Shown: piece after piece, positions 34,101 through 49,100 of the stretch
Numbering within the stretch: the stretch's first letter is position 1
Layout of the letters: the number at the start of each line of letters is the position of its first letter
Origin: Castanea sativa
Taxonomy: Eukaryota; Streptophyta; Magnoliopsida; Fagales; Fagaceae
Direction: 5' to 3'
Assembly: GCF_040712315.1 (NCBI RefSeq)
Contig: NC_134016.1
Coordinates: forward strand, 124,001 to 188,000
DNA: 64,000 bases
The notes under the pieces: generated by a model
Seen by the model: only the letters and a program-made list of their open reading frames with translations
Databases searched by the model: none
What the model was told of the DNA's origin: nothing
Translations under genes and position numbers: made by a program

Positions 34101-37100
34101 GTCAGCCCGTGGGTCCCACAAAAAGTTGAGTTTTTGTGAGTTTTTAGGAAAAAATCAGAACTGGGTTTAGTTGCCAAACAAGGGTGGGAGTGTTTTGAGG
34201 ATTTTTAAGTTATGAGAAATGAGTAATAGGGTGATGAGTGATGAGCGATGGGATTTGAGTGATGAGTTAACTATCACTCAGCAACCAAACAAGGCCTTAT
34301 AGTTGGTGCGTGGAACAAAAAATATTGATGATGAGAAGTGAAGGTGATGCAACAATGTCAAAGGTGATTGGTTTCAAGCAAATATTTGGCATTGAAAGGA
34401 ATGTAGTGAAGTTTGCTCCGCTGTAAGTCTGCTACTCATGCTTTATGGAGTGAAGTTTTTTTTCATTTTTGGGATTCAGTGGGTGATGCTAAGGGCAGTT
34501 GCTTCTCTTCTTTTTGCATGGAGGAATTGTTTGGGGAAACACTCTTCCAATGTTTGGAATATGCCAGCTTGTTTGATGTGGTTAATTTGGAGGGAATGAA
34601 ATACTCGTACATTTGAAGATATTGAGAGATCTGTTAATCTTTTAAAGTCTTTGCTAGTTGGGACCTTGTTTGAGTGGTCTCGGATTTGGGATTTTACGCA
34701 ATGTATTTTTCCATTTTTGATTTCCTACAATTTGCTAATTCTTCTTTTTGATTTTTTTGTATTTGTTTCAAGTACATTTTGTTCACCATCGTGAACATGA
34801 TGTACTTTTGTTCAATAAAGATTCTATTACTTATCCAAAGATAAAAAGGAATGTAGATGGATTTACTGAAGATTTGAAAGCTTACATATTGTGTAGAGAT
34901 TTGGCACTTTTTGAGAGTGGATTATGCTGCTGGGTCTAGCAATAGTTGGCATGAAACTTGGACAATGTTAATGAGATTCTACGAGAAGTTTTGCATTAGA
35001 TAGAATCTTTTTCTCAATGAGAGAAAAAGAGATGAGAGACCATGTTTATGATAGTTGTAAATGGGTATTTCTATTACAGATGCCAATGAGCTCCAGCTCA
35101 ATGCACCTCTTTTGCAATAGGAAGGTGGACGGTGATGTCATAGGTTCAATACTCACATTGATGTTTGTGTAACTTACCAAGAGAAAAAATATTATTAACC
35201 ATGCTACCCCTGTCATCTAAATAAAAACATTTTTTTTTTTGGTTTATTTTTTTTGTGAGCATTTAAAATGCCATGTCAAGATGACATAATTTACCTATAT
35301 GTACATGTTTCTTCTTTGACCTTTTCATCTATGTTTTTGTTTTCAATATTGATGGAAAATTTTGACGTAAGAAAAAATTTGGGAATTTGTCTATTTGTGC
35401 TTGTAGTGGGTTGGTCAGGAGATGTGGATCTAGGGTTTAAAGTTGTAGAATTAAGGGTTAGACCTTTTCATCTATGTTTTTTTTTTTTCAATATTGATTA
35501 ATATGTTTTTTTTGATAAGTAATAAAACTTTATTAAAATTAAAAACATAGACCATGTACACAGATTACAAACAAACTAAGCACCGAAAGGACAATAGTCA
35601 CGTATCTGAAACATGTGATCAAAGGAAAATAGAGAGGAAGCATTCATCCACTCAAATAAAGATTTGAGAAGAATAAGCTTAAGATCAGGCACTGATTTCT
35701 CCCATCCCTCAAAAGTCTGCATTCCTCTCACACCAAAGGCGCCACATGAGACAATGGAGGATCTTGCTCTAGATTGTATGACTTTTGGGTCCACCTAACC
35801 TTCTGTTCCAGCTATTGAGGAGATCTTCAATACCCTCTGTCATAACCCACAAGACCCCAGACAATTTGAAAATCATGTTCCATAATGCATAAGCAATAGG
35901 GTAATGAATAAGCAGATCATAGAGAAAATCTGGGTTCTAGGGTTTTGATAATGGTTTGATTTGGGGTTGTAAGGAAGTAGGAAAAAGGAGAAATATATGA
36001 TGTTCAAGGTTGTATGAACAGAACCCGTAAACAATAGCATAAGAATTAGAAGAAGAAAAGAGAGAATAGAGAGGGTAAAAGAACACACAAAGGCCAACAT
36101 GCATCAATGCTCAAGACACTCAATCTTTTTATTAATAAACTCCATCTATTCTTCAAGAACATAAATTATATATAGCTAAAAGCTTATTGTTTCCAATGGA
36201 GACATCCAAGGTTCAAATTCCCCCTCCCCAACTAGCAAACTGGACTGAGCAGAAATAAATATGACTAGTAACCTAAAAACCTAATAAGGTAATCACTAAT
36301 GAAAGACTAATTTGGACCCAAAGAAAAGAAAACATAAGATAAGTCTCAACTAAATCAATACAATAACCTTGATTCGCAAGAATTGCAGAAATGGCAACTT
36401 TGCCATTGAATACAAAAACTGACCATAACTTGTTATTAAATAAAGACCCAATTTTTTTTTTTTTATTTTATAATCCTAAGACACATATAACTAGATCTTT
36501 AAAACCACATTAAATTTTACTTCAAGTTGGACTCCACACGTGGTCCCATAAAATAAATCTTGAATATAGATAAATTTGTGTAGTAACTAATTAATCTTCA
36601 TGGTTACATCAATTTTTTAGTTGCTTATGGTTACTGTAGCGTGTACTTATTTCTACAACGTTTGCTTCTTTCTTGTACTTTCAGGAGCTACTTTTAAAAG
36701 GTTATGGGTGGGCCAAGTTGAAAATGATTCAAGCATAATTCCATTGGCTATCTTGTATGGAGAAACCTCGGTATGTATTTTTCTAAATGATACCAAATGT
36801 TTAACTTGTTTTCCAAAGCCTAAAAAGTTTTGTTGTTGAAAATCATTTGTCTCAAAACCTTAGGGTATAGAAAATCGTTATACTAAAGTGACTAAACAGC
36901 CCCCCATCCTAATAACAACGAACCCATTACAGGTCTTATAGTGCATAACAACAAGTGGGGTTTCCTTAAGTCAAACTGAAGATCTATTAGGTATTCCTAA
37001 GTCTAATTGATGTCATGATGCAAACAATCAATTCTTATATTAGAAAGTGGACTAACAATATATATTAAGTATCATTTACTAACTGATATAAACTAGTCAA

Positions 37101-40100
37101 TTTAAGCTATTAGCAAGTGATTAACAATGCATATTAAGCACAATGTTTACTGAAAAGCCCTTTACATAAGCTTGGAATTGCACACAGATCCTGATTGGAA
37201 ACAAATACACTTTCTTCCAACCTGCTGATCCCAAGTATGATGATTGTAGAGTCCTAAATTCTTAGTTCTTTGTGGAAGAGTATAAACCTCTAATTAGTAG
37301 TACTCTACTCTTCCTAGATACTACTAAACTTGAGTAGGACAAACATGGGAATTATTTTTCTGGTGTAAGCAACCTTTGTTGGATTTATCAGCTCCATCAT
37401 AATTATTTCTCCAGCTAATAGGATGATAAAAGGATGGAGGGTTATTATGCTCAATTCAAAAAACATGTGAGTAGCTTAGCATCTTTTTATTTACTTATTT
37501 ATTTTATTTTTTTAATTGGTAAGTTACGCGTGAGCCCAGTGGGTCTTCAATCCAAAACCTCACCCTCTAACCATTTTTTTAAATTCAATTGTTACAATAA
37601 GAAGAGGAGGGGGATTCGAAGCCTGATTATCAATATAAAGGGAACCAAGCTATGCTATTGAGTTACAAGGCTCTTAACTTGACCAAGTATTTTGAGGAGT
37701 TTTTTATGACCATCTCTATGGATATTAGAGCCACGTAGAGGCAGGGAGTGTCTGCATGCTGCTTGGTTCCTTTTTGGCCTTCATCATATGTTCCTTTGTG
37801 CTTGATGTGCTGTGTATGGGGAGAGATGATTGTTCGCATTTTTGAAGATTGTGAACTAGCACTATTTTAGCTGAAACTTTTGTTCATGTCTTTACATGAA
37901 TGAGAGCTGCTGCTAACATGTCTACATCTCCACTACAACACTTCATAGATTAGCTGAATTTTAGAAGATAATTTGTATTTTTTTTTCTTCTTTTTGGGTG
38001 TCCTTTGTATACTCTTCATGTACTAGGGTTGCGCCACTTTTGCACTATTAATTGATTACAATTATCCATAAAAGATTATAAAAAAAACGGTTTGAGGGGA
38101 ATTCATTTGGTAGAATTTTGAATTAATTCTTTTAGTATTAACTCTCCCTCTCTCTCTCTCTCTCTCGCAGCAATTGATGATAATCAGATAGCCCATTCAG
38201 ATCATTTAGTTTGTTATAACTTACTATTTTATTGTTTCAAAGTTCAATGTTCAGCTGATAATCACATCTAAAACTCTCCAAAGTAGGTAGAAAGTATGTG
38301 ATCATGGCTTACCAAATGTACACGCTTGTAGGGATGATGATTTGATTCCTTGCCAAAAAAGAAAGAGTAATGATTCTATGTAACACTTAAAAACTATAGT
38401 TTGGCTGGTAGCATAAGTTGGTTTTTCGTTACTTATAAATGTTCAGTGATATATGCCCAAGCTGATATTTTGCCCATCATGATGGATTTCTTGGTTCAAC
38501 TTTAGGAAGTAAGCTTGGAGATGATCTATGTATATGGCCTCCATTGTAGTTTTGGTGACAGGACCATTTTGTTGCTGGAGCCTTCTGTTCAAAATATACT
38601 TTTGGAGGAGGTAAACGATTGGTTTGTCCATCCATTGCTTTTCTATTTTTCGTATGTGGAGAATTATTCATTGCACCAAATTTACTACTGCCCTGATTTT
38701 TTCAAGGGGGGATGCATTGATGTCAAACTTACCTCAGACAAGATATGGATACTGAAAGATAACGGATTGGTGTTTCACAACTTGTTATTTACAATTGTTA
38801 ATGTGTAAGTCTATTTGTGCCTGTTAATTTTGTGTTCACCTTGTTTCTTTCTAATGTTAAATTATACCATAGATTTGATCAGCCTTCTTGCTATCTTGAT
38901 ATTTTAGGCTTAGTATGTCCCATACAAAAATGAGGCAATTACCTCTATGCCACTTTTTGGCTTGAGTATGTTTATAACCTTCAGCTGGTTTTGGCTTGCC
39001 CCTTGAATAAGTTGAGCAGCGAAATCTTAGATTTTTTCCTGAAAATGTTGCTACTTGCTAGTTCTGTCCACCCCCCCCCCCCCTTTTTTTTTCTTCTTGT
39101 TTTTACACTAATGATTTCTTTTTACAATATCTTTTCCTATTCCTTGGTAATATTTCAGTCTTAGGCTGCGTTTGTTTCGACGATAAACGCTTTCAGGAAA
39201 TTGTTTTCCGCGTTTGCGGGTGTTTGGCAGGTGCTGAAATTTTAGTCAAACGGAAAATTAGCATCAGTTGACTGTAAATTACTGCCCCCCACCCGGAAAT
39301 GATTTTCCATTTGTATTTTACCTTCAATTGGTTTCAGTCCTCATTTTCCCTCTCGGCTTCTCGCATCGTTAGTCACTCCAGACAAGCTCCACTCCCTGCC
39401 TCAAGCCAGTCCGAGCTTCACCTCCGTCCGACGAGCGCTGCCACTCTCCCACGGTGAGTTTCCTCCACCGTTTCTCGCAGTCTCCTTCACACACCAAACG
39501 ACCCACACCTCCGGCCCACTCGACGAAACCTCACCCACACACCTCCGATCCCCACACACCTCCGGCCCACTGGACAAACCCACACCCACACACCTCCGAC
39601 CCACTTTACCAGCCCACCAACGGCGCGAGATCACGCCATGACCCACCGCGAGATCGCGTCATAACCCAGATCGCGTCGTTGCACCCTGGCACTGCGATCT
39701 TGCGTAGTCGCACCCCAGCACCGATTGCGCACCCCAGCACCGATCGCAATAGCGCACCCCAGCATCGCGATCGCGCCGACACACCCCAGCCCCCGCGATC
39801 GCGCCGACGCACCCCAGCCTTCACGATCGCGCTGTCGCACCCCAACCTTCGCGATCGCGCTGCCTTCGCGATCCTTGATCGCGCCTCCTCCTTCGCGATC
39901 GCGCTGCTTCTCTCTCGGATTTTATGATTTTTTTTTTTTTGGGTTTTGTTTCTTTTGTGATTCTACTGAGAAATGATGATAAATATTTGTTTGGAAGTTG
40001 AGAAAATGTGAGCATCAAGTAAAAAATGTATTTTCTATAATATTTTCAAGATCACAACCAAACACCTGAAAATATTTTTCAAAGTATTTTTTAAAATGCC

Positions 40101-43100
40101 ATCAAACACCTAAAAATATTTTCCTTTTCGGAAAATATTTTCCTTTCTTGAAAACATTTTTCGGAATTGCTTTACTGTCGAAACAAACGCACCCTTACAT
40201 GCATATATGTTAGCACTTACAGAATGAAGAACTATGGAGAGATTGTTTTATGTGTAAGCTAAATATTTGTTCCCAAACTGCAATAAAGTGAGATTTAAAA
40301 CCAGAGTTTCTTAGAGGTTTTAAGTTGGTATTGTGTGCTCACATGCATGTGTTTATTTTTATTTTCACAAATATATATGATATGTAAACATTTCATTACT
40401 CTTCTATCTGATTGTAATTTTTTATTCTTTATATGTTTCCTGTCCATATATATTACTGTCCAAGGTTAATTTATTCTGAAACATCATTGTTAGGGAAGAA
40501 GCGCAATGTTATGCCTTGCAGGAAGAGTTTGTGGCTGACCAGCTATTTCAAAGTTCTGAACATTCTTCAGATGATCTCCTTTGGATAACACATTCAATAT
40601 TTTCATCTGGAAAGGTACTGCATCTGGTGTTGTAATCTTATGTTTCTTAACTTTCTGCTGTTCATGGCTTTCAAGTTACTAATTGAAAAGGCCAGGTTTT
40701 AAACTGGAGCTTAAATACCTCCTGCTTGCATGAAAAAAAAAAAGAACTTCTGTTGTCATGGTTTTTTGTTTTGTTTGTATGAACACATGCACAAGTCTCA
40801 TGAATGAATGCACAAACGTGTACAATTGCTGGTCTTGTTTCCCGCAAAAATCCAACTTCATTGGAACTTCTGGATTTATAGCCTCTTTATTCTGTGCATG
40901 GATTGTGATTCATTTGGAATAATTGAAATTTCAATTTTTTCATTTAGCATGTTTATGAAAAGTTTCCACTTTCATTTGGAGTTTTAGGAACATAGATACC
41001 TAAAATGTATTACTAAAGAAAAGCTTTCTGAAACCAAAACCTTTCTTTCTATTTATCTTTTTATTTATTTATTTATATTCAGTTAAATTTTCAGCTGAAC
41101 CCAAGAGGATAGCTTTTCCAAATCTTTATTTTTTTTGGGGATATGTAATAAGTTTTTATTATATCAAAAAAGGGACGCCCTAGTACAAAGGAAGTGTACA
41201 GGGGTCAAAAAATCAAGTACAAAAATTACATAATCAAGTAAATCAAGAAAAGAAGAAAATGATTGGTTTTGCAAAGTTGACAACCAATCCAATAAGGTTC
41301 TAAAGAAAAATAAATTGAGATCTAGCATGGATCTCTCATTATTTTCAAAACACCTGCTAGTTCTTTCCCTCCAAAGACACCACATTAAACAATTGGGAAC
41401 AATTGTCCATATATGATCATTTCGTTGACGACCAAACCTACCTTGCTAGCAAGCTAGGAGCCCCACAACTGGCTTTGGCATAGTCCAACTAACTCCAAAT
41501 AGACCGAGAACCATAGACCATGGATCTATAGCAACCAAAAAATAAAGGAAAAGATGGTCAACTGATTCACCATTACACTTTCACGTATACCACTAATCCA
41601 ATGTCCAAACCTTCTTTTTTCTTAAATTGTCAATCATCAGAAATTTCCCCAAAGCAATAGTATAGACAAAGAATGCCACTTGAGAAGGGATCTTTTGCTT
41701 CCATATGCTTTTCCAAGGGAAACAAAAATTGTTAGAGCCAACTAGAAGACGATAATAAGAACTAACTATAAACCCCTTTTCTATCTGGTTTCTAGCTCAT
41801 TTTATTCTTACCAATTCCCCTTATAGAAGAGCCATATATGGTATCCATGAAACTCAACAAAGCCTCCAATTCCCAGTCATGGATAGCCCTAAAAAAACCT
41901 ACATCCCAATGAAGGACACCGTTATTGCACTTCAAAAGCTCAGCCACACTTGCCTCCTTATCTCGGCAAATTCTAAATAGTTCAAGATAGCTAACAACAA
42001 GAGGAGTCTCCCTACACCCCCGGTCTAGCCAAAACTTCACCCTCGACCAATCTCAATTTCATACAATATTTAACAGGATAAAGAAGGTCATCCCTGGACA
42101 ATATTTTTCCACAAATTAACACCATTGGGATCAGCAACTGAACTGGTACACCAACCACCCCATACACATCCATATTTCACTTACCCTATACACATCCATA
42201 TTTCACTTCTATCACTTTTCGTCAAAGAGCATCCCTTTTAAGCCCAAATCTCCACAACCACTACCCAAGCAATGCTTCATTAAAAAGTCTTAACTTCCTT
42301 ATCTCCAAACCACCTAAAGAAAGAGGAGTACAAATAGTGACCCATTTAACTAGGTGAAATTTGGGTTCATCCCCTAGACCACCTAGTAAGAAATTCCATT
42401 GAAGTTTTGCAATTTGGTTAGCCACAAAAACAAGGATAGGAAATAAAGAGAGAAAATAAATAGGTAAATTTGATAGAGTACTTTTAATTAAAGTGAATCT
42501 ACCTCCCTTGGATAAGTACAAGCGTTTCCATCCTGCTAATCTCCTTTCCACCTTCTCCAAAATCGATCCTGCCACTCTCCTTTCTACCTTCTCCAAAATT
42601 GGGGTTCATATTGATCGTCTTATCCTTGAATTTTGCACACAAAAGAAGACCCAAATATTTCATTGGGAGAGTACCTTGCTTATAGCCAAGGACATTCAAT
42701 AATAACTCAATATTATGAATCACTCCCACAGGAACAAATTCTGACTTACCCAGATTTATTTTTAGACTTGAAACAACCTCAAACCTAATGAGCACCATAC
42801 GAAGAATCAGAATCTGATCAAGGTCGGCATCACAGAAAATAAGAGTATCATCAGCAAATAGGAGATGAGACACTACCAAAGATCTTCCCTCTAAATCACC
42901 CACACGAAAACCTGACATGTGACCTTTATGGACAACTTTATCTAACATTCTTCCAAGAGCATCCATGACCAAAGCAAATAACAAAGGAGACAAAGGATCG
43001 CCTTGTCTCAACCCTTTGGAGCTCTCAAAAAAACCACAAGGAGAACAATTAATGAGAATATAAAAACAAATAGATAATAGAAAAAAGAAAATCCATTGCC

Positions 43101-46100
43101 TCCATTTATCAGAGAAAACACTACACTAGCAAATTCATAAGAAAGCCCCAATTCACATGATCAAAAGCCTTCTTAACATCTATTTTACAGAGTAACCCTG
43201 ACTAATCTTCAATCTACTGTCAAGGCATTCATTAGTAATAAGTACAAGTTTGAGAATTTGCCTAAAGCTGAAATGATATCTCCCATGACTGTGTAGTGGA
43301 GACTGTGTAGTGGAGTAGCCAAATAGGGCGAAAGTCCTTGACTTCTACTACTGCAGTTTGTTTTTTATGGAATGAGAGTAATGAAGGTTTTACTTAATCT
43401 TTTTTCAAACTGACCTTTAGCATAAAAATGGTGAAACATAGCCATAAGATCTAGTTTGAGAATCTCCTAGCAAGTTTGAAAAAATGCCATTGGAAAACCA
43501 TCTGGCCTAGAAGTTTTATCGCCATTAAAATCCTTAATGACTTCAAATATCTCTGCCTCCTCAAAAGGTGTTTCTAACTAGTCCACATTATCTCAGGATA
43601 TTGTTGGAATTTCCAGCTCATTTGAAATGGTCGATCAACTTGCTACGTAGAGTATAAATTCATGAAAGATTGAGTAATACAAATCACAATCATATCCTAA
43701 TTGGAAGAAAAACTCCCATTAACCATAAGATTCTCAATACTATTATTTCTTCTATTAGAATTGACCATCTTGTAAAGAAATCTTATATTGGAATTCTCCT
43801 CCCTCTAGTGCAGCACCCTAGACTTTTGTCTCCCACTAATCTCTTCTAATAAAGTGATCTTCTCAATTTCAGTATGGAGATTTCCCTGTTCTAATTTTTC
43901 CTTAGTTGTTAGGGCGAGTCTTCCCTCTAACACCTAAAGCATTTAAATTACTCCATAACCGCTACTTTTTAGTAGTGACATTTCCAAACTCTGCTTCATT
44001 CCTCTTTTTTGGATCCAATTTCAAAGTTGTCGACTTCTTAGCCAATATATAGCTAGGAATTCCTTGAAATAGATAAAATGCCCACCAAACCTTCACTTTA
44101 TCTCAGAACCTCTACGCCATCAACCACATATTTTCAAAATGAAAAGGAATTCACCCTCGAAAAAAATTAGAAAGTGCACTGATAAAACTCTAGACATCCT
44201 TTTTTGGGAGAAATTAGTGAAATGATCTGCCAAAAGTGGAAAGAAGAGAAGCTAATCTATTCTAGATGCTGAGCAGGAATTAGACCATGTTTAAAGGCCC
44301 CTTTCCATAGGGATATCCATTAGCCCATGAAGAGAGATGAAGTCAGAAAATTCGTACATAGATTGGGTATAACTTATAGCCTTGAATCTCTCTGATGGAA
44401 AACGAATTACATTAAAGTCGCCTCCTAGACACCATAGCAAATTCCACCAACTGATAAGTCTTGCCAGTTCCTCCCACATTTCTTTACGTTTCCTGTTCAA
44501 ATTTGGACCATAGACACCCGTGAAAGCCCACTCAAATTGATCACCAATATTTTTAAATCTGCAAGAGACTGAAAAATATCCTACCGCTTCCTCGACATTT
44601 TCCATTACCCTTCAATCCCACATGAGCAGAATGTAGCCAGAAGCACCTTCAAAACCCAAATACAACCAATCTATATAAGAACAACTCCAGATACTTTGAA
44701 AAATTCTTCTAGTAATCAACTCTAGATTAGTCCCCTGCAAACAAACAATATTAGCCCTCCAAGTACTGCAAGGTCTTATCACAGTCAGGTGTGGATGTCA
44801 AACCATTTTGAGTCTCTACGAACTCATCAATGCCAAGAAACCTAGCTGCAGCACCATCGGAACATTTGACCACTGGGAATAGCGTCGTGGTGCGTGTCGG
44901 TTCAAATTGAGACTGAATTGGCTCAAGCCTATGCTTCATCGGAACTCAAAAACACCAAAGGACCCATCTCAGTGCTCATCGAGACACATGGCTTAGGGTC
45001 GACTGATGAAATGTGGGAGACACTTGCTAGCCAACGCTTTGCACTCTCTTTACCCATGAACACTGAACAAAGAGAGTCCCTACATCTCTGATAAATACGT
45101 AACATGTAAAAAGTACCTCCCTCTTTAACCAAGAATTTGAAAGTTTTTGACTCAATGAAAAAGAAAATGGAAGCTCCCATGATGACAAGAAAAAACTAAA
45201 AATTTTGTGACTAATCCGAAGTAGCCAGGCCTCCAGTGACCAATCCTACCATTCATGGAATAACAATCATGTTGAACGTGATATTTCAGCAATTGTTATT
45301 CCCCTTCTTTGCTTATTGACCAATTTTTGACCAATGTTTTGAGGGAAAAAAGGTCCGAAGTAACATCAGAAACTAGACAAATAGAAGTTGTGGGACAGTC
45401 AACTATTCCCACTGATAACCCCACTTTTCAAATTACCAGTGTTAAATTGGGTGGACATAATCACCTGGCTTGATCACCTTCTTAAAAGGAGGTAAAAAAT
45501 AGGCTATGTTGATAGAGCAATTCCTGAGCCTAAGACAGAAGATTCCACTTATGGTGTTACTTGCACTTTAAAAAAGAAACCAAGTTCTTAATTTAAGTTG
45601 CAATGACTTAAAAAAAAAAATTTCCAGCTCTGCCCTGTATTTTATGTATGAAATGCTCATCATTGCCTTTCAGAACGTTTTCACAGTGCTTTTCTATATG
45701 CATTTGCAGGATCATATTGTGCCATTTGTGTCCTCAATTTTCTTACGCAGGCTGCTTTGTCCTGGTATTCATCATAATATGTCTTTGCGTGCAACTTTGC
45801 TGGATTACAATAGGCACTGGTCTGATTCAGAATTCCAGTCCTTAACTGCTGATGGACTGAAAAAGGAAATCCTTTCACTGATTGAACATGAGGTTCTCGT
45901 TGTTTTGTTATTTCAGATTCTAATAATTCTCTCTACTTTTTGTTTTGTTTTGTTTTTGTTTTTTTTTTTGGAAGTAATCTCTCTCTCACTCTGAATTTTT
46001 TTCTTTTCTTTGGAGGAGAGGGTGATATTCTGGAGGTTGTAATTAAACTGATAAACTATGTATCTTTTGCTAGGGGTCCACTGAAAATTCATCTGTGTTT

Positions 46101-49100
46101 TATTGCTGGAAAAATTTCTGTACGCAATACTACCATAACTGGTGCAAGAACAATGCTCCATGTGGTTTGTTTGTTGACTCCTCTTCAGGTGCTATTGGTT
46201 TAATAAGAAAGAATTCATTCTCTCTTTTTCGCTGTATGGAGGATATTGAGCGGCTTATCAGTGGTATATTGGAGATCCTCGCTTTTTCTGAAGTAGATTT
46301 AATCCTATGTTCCATTGTTTTTGGACAATTTTCAATTGTTATTCATTGTCACCCACTGCCCCATTTCTCTCTTCTCGAACTGTTTCTAATAATTCTGTTT
46401 CAAATTTGTATTCTGCTAGGTTCTTCTGATGAACTTGGTGATCTTGTAAGCTCTGGGTTAGATTTATTTGATGATGATCTTGAGCGTGAGATTCTTCTTG
46501 AAGTGTTCAGGTGTGTTATTAGCATCAGTCAACAATTAGGCAAAACAGCTTCTGCCATATTTTACGAATCACTTGTTAGTGCACCAGTTATTTCATCTGA
46601 AGAAATTCTTCCTTGCGTATCAAAGATTCTAGTAACTGGATATAGTTCATCAGCAGCAATGCTCCATATATCCGATATTGGAGCTGATATTGCTTGGGAG
46701 AAGAAAATGGCAGATCATAAAAATCTTCGGAAATTCTCTATTGACATGCTTGTTTCTCTTCATGCATTGTGCAAAAGAGCTGACACATGGGGAAAAGTTT
46801 TATATGTAATTGAGAAATTTTTAAATTTTATTGTACCTCGCAAAATCATACACGATCTTGATGCTGAAACACCATCGAGTATCAATGCTTTCACCTTGGT
46901 CCAGGCTACTTCTCAAATTTCAAAGGTGATGTTTGAAACTGCAATGGATATTCTTCTGTTTCTAACCTATCTGGTGAACATAAGTGGGCAGGTACTTTTT
47001 TTTTATTTTATAATTTTTGTTGTCAGCAATTGTTCTTTTTAATGAATTTAAATACTATTTGATATTTCTTCATTTGTTATCTATCTATATTTTTAGCAAG
47101 CAAGTATGAAAATTTTCCAGTTCTATGATATAGATATGCTTCATAATGCAGATATATTTTTCTTGCATGCTTATCTGCTTGAAATCCCAGAAGCAAAGTT
47201 CATTTGTCTCCTGTCAGTAGTGTTGCTTTGATCAAAATTCGTTCATTTATAAAGCATAATCAATGGTATATATAGTTCTTATGTATTTATAAATGAAAAG
47301 AGTTGCTTATAACATATTATTGAAAATTTGGTATAACTGGTTAGGGTTGCAAACATGACCTGACTACTCTGATACTCATGTATTTTATTTTACCTGTCAT
47401 GTTTCTGTTTGTTTTACTTTTTTTGTACATGCTCACACTAGTCTTACAACGTTATTCTCATCATGATGGTTTTTTATTCTCTTTAAGAATATCGGATACA
47501 TAAATTAATATGTGTAGAAAATCCTTTAAATTTTGCATGCAGATCCATATGTGCCATGATGATATATCCAGAATACAACTTGATATGGTTCCAGTGATTG
47601 AAGAAATCGTTTCTGAGTGGCTTATCATTCATTTCTTTGCCACCACACCATCTCAACCGGCTGCAATTGAAGATTTCAGTTTGCAGCTTTCATCATTACA
47701 AATTGGTAAGTTTATGTTATGGTTTTCTATGCATTTTCTATTGCTGTCCAGGTTTCTCAACACATGGAATAACACTATGATATTTTAAGATAAAGAGTCT
47801 TTTGCTACATAAAATTGCTTATTTTAATAAATAACATTTAGTTGTAATATCTGCATAACATGTGATGTTAAATTGGAATATTCTCTAGCAAGGCAGGCAA
47901 TTCTGTAACGTGAAACATGCTACAGTTACTTTAGCCTTCTTTGGGTTATTGATACTTGTTGAAAGTTGGGTGCCAGATGCATACTCTGCCAATTCTATAT
48001 AGCAATAGCCAATATGTGCCTTAGGGTTCAGGCAGTTGGATCTTATGTGGGTTATATTGCATGATGCACTACAGACTTGGTAATCATCCTGTTTTTTTCC
48101 TTGGTCCAGACAGCAATATGGGTAAAAGGTCATGGAATGAGAAGCTTGGCAAATGTCACTTCACATTGGCTTTTATACTTTTACTAAACATGCAAAGTCT
48201 CCCTGGAGGTCATACCCTCCTTTCTTCAAGATGTCTCCCTAATCCGCATGATATAAGTAATTCGATTCAAGACTTTACCAGCTGGATCATTTGGGGCAAG
48301 TCTGGAGGACCTTCTTCATTCTTGAGCCACTCAAGAGAGCTTGCATTGATACTTCTTAGACATGGCCAGTATGATGCTGCCGAGGTGATTATTCTGCCTT
48401 CCATATGATGAGAACCTTTATATTATTTTTTAAGAAATTTCTCTGAGACCTTCTGTTTTTGTTTTTTTTTCCTCTTTTTGTCCCCCTAATTCTTTGTAAA
48501 GTACCTACTCACAATGGTGGAGGCACATTTACGGAAGGAGAAGACATCTCAAAGTATTCAAGATAGTGATAGTCAATGGTGCATGCTTCATCATCTTCTA
48601 GGATGTTGCTTCCTTGCTCAGGCACAATATGCATCACATGGAATGATGAAAGAGAAGAAAGTCAATGAAGCTGTTTGCTGTTTCTTCAGGTATTCAATAT
48701 TCTCTAAGACTTCATAGAAAGGACATGGGAATTGATTGGAATTAGACCTCTTCAGGATTCAAAAATATGAAACTTTACTTTCTTTTACCCTTTTTTTAAG
48801 TATGTATTATTATGTGACTAATACTTTATTTTAAAGGAGTTTTTCTTTCAATGAAAATTATTACATAAAAAAAAAAGTATCAAAGGCAAGTTTCATTCAT
48901 GATTTTGGAGGAGCTATACTCCATCAATTTCAAACATTAGAGTGATGTGGAAATGCAAATAAAATTTTATTTAAAGTTAGCCAAGAGCCTTATTGTTCAA
49001 CTGACACTTTCTAGTATTTCCAATGGAGACATCAAGGTTCAAATTTCCCAACTCTAATTCTAATTTAGTCTTTTTTATTTTTATGAGTTATTTGTTTTTT

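Noticed and set aside
39454..39927. 157-codon proline/arginine-rich open frame on the plus strand, with overlapping open frames on the minus strand
   Set aside because: It arises from GC-rich tandem repeats inside a MITE; open frames on several frames at once are expected from such repeats.
46095..47042. Single 315-codon exon spanning NUP160 exons 10 and 11
   Set aside because: The 46264-46419 stretch has good GT and CTAG splice signals, is T-rich and encodes hydrophobic text absent from the conserved family, so it is treated as an intron that happens to lack stops.
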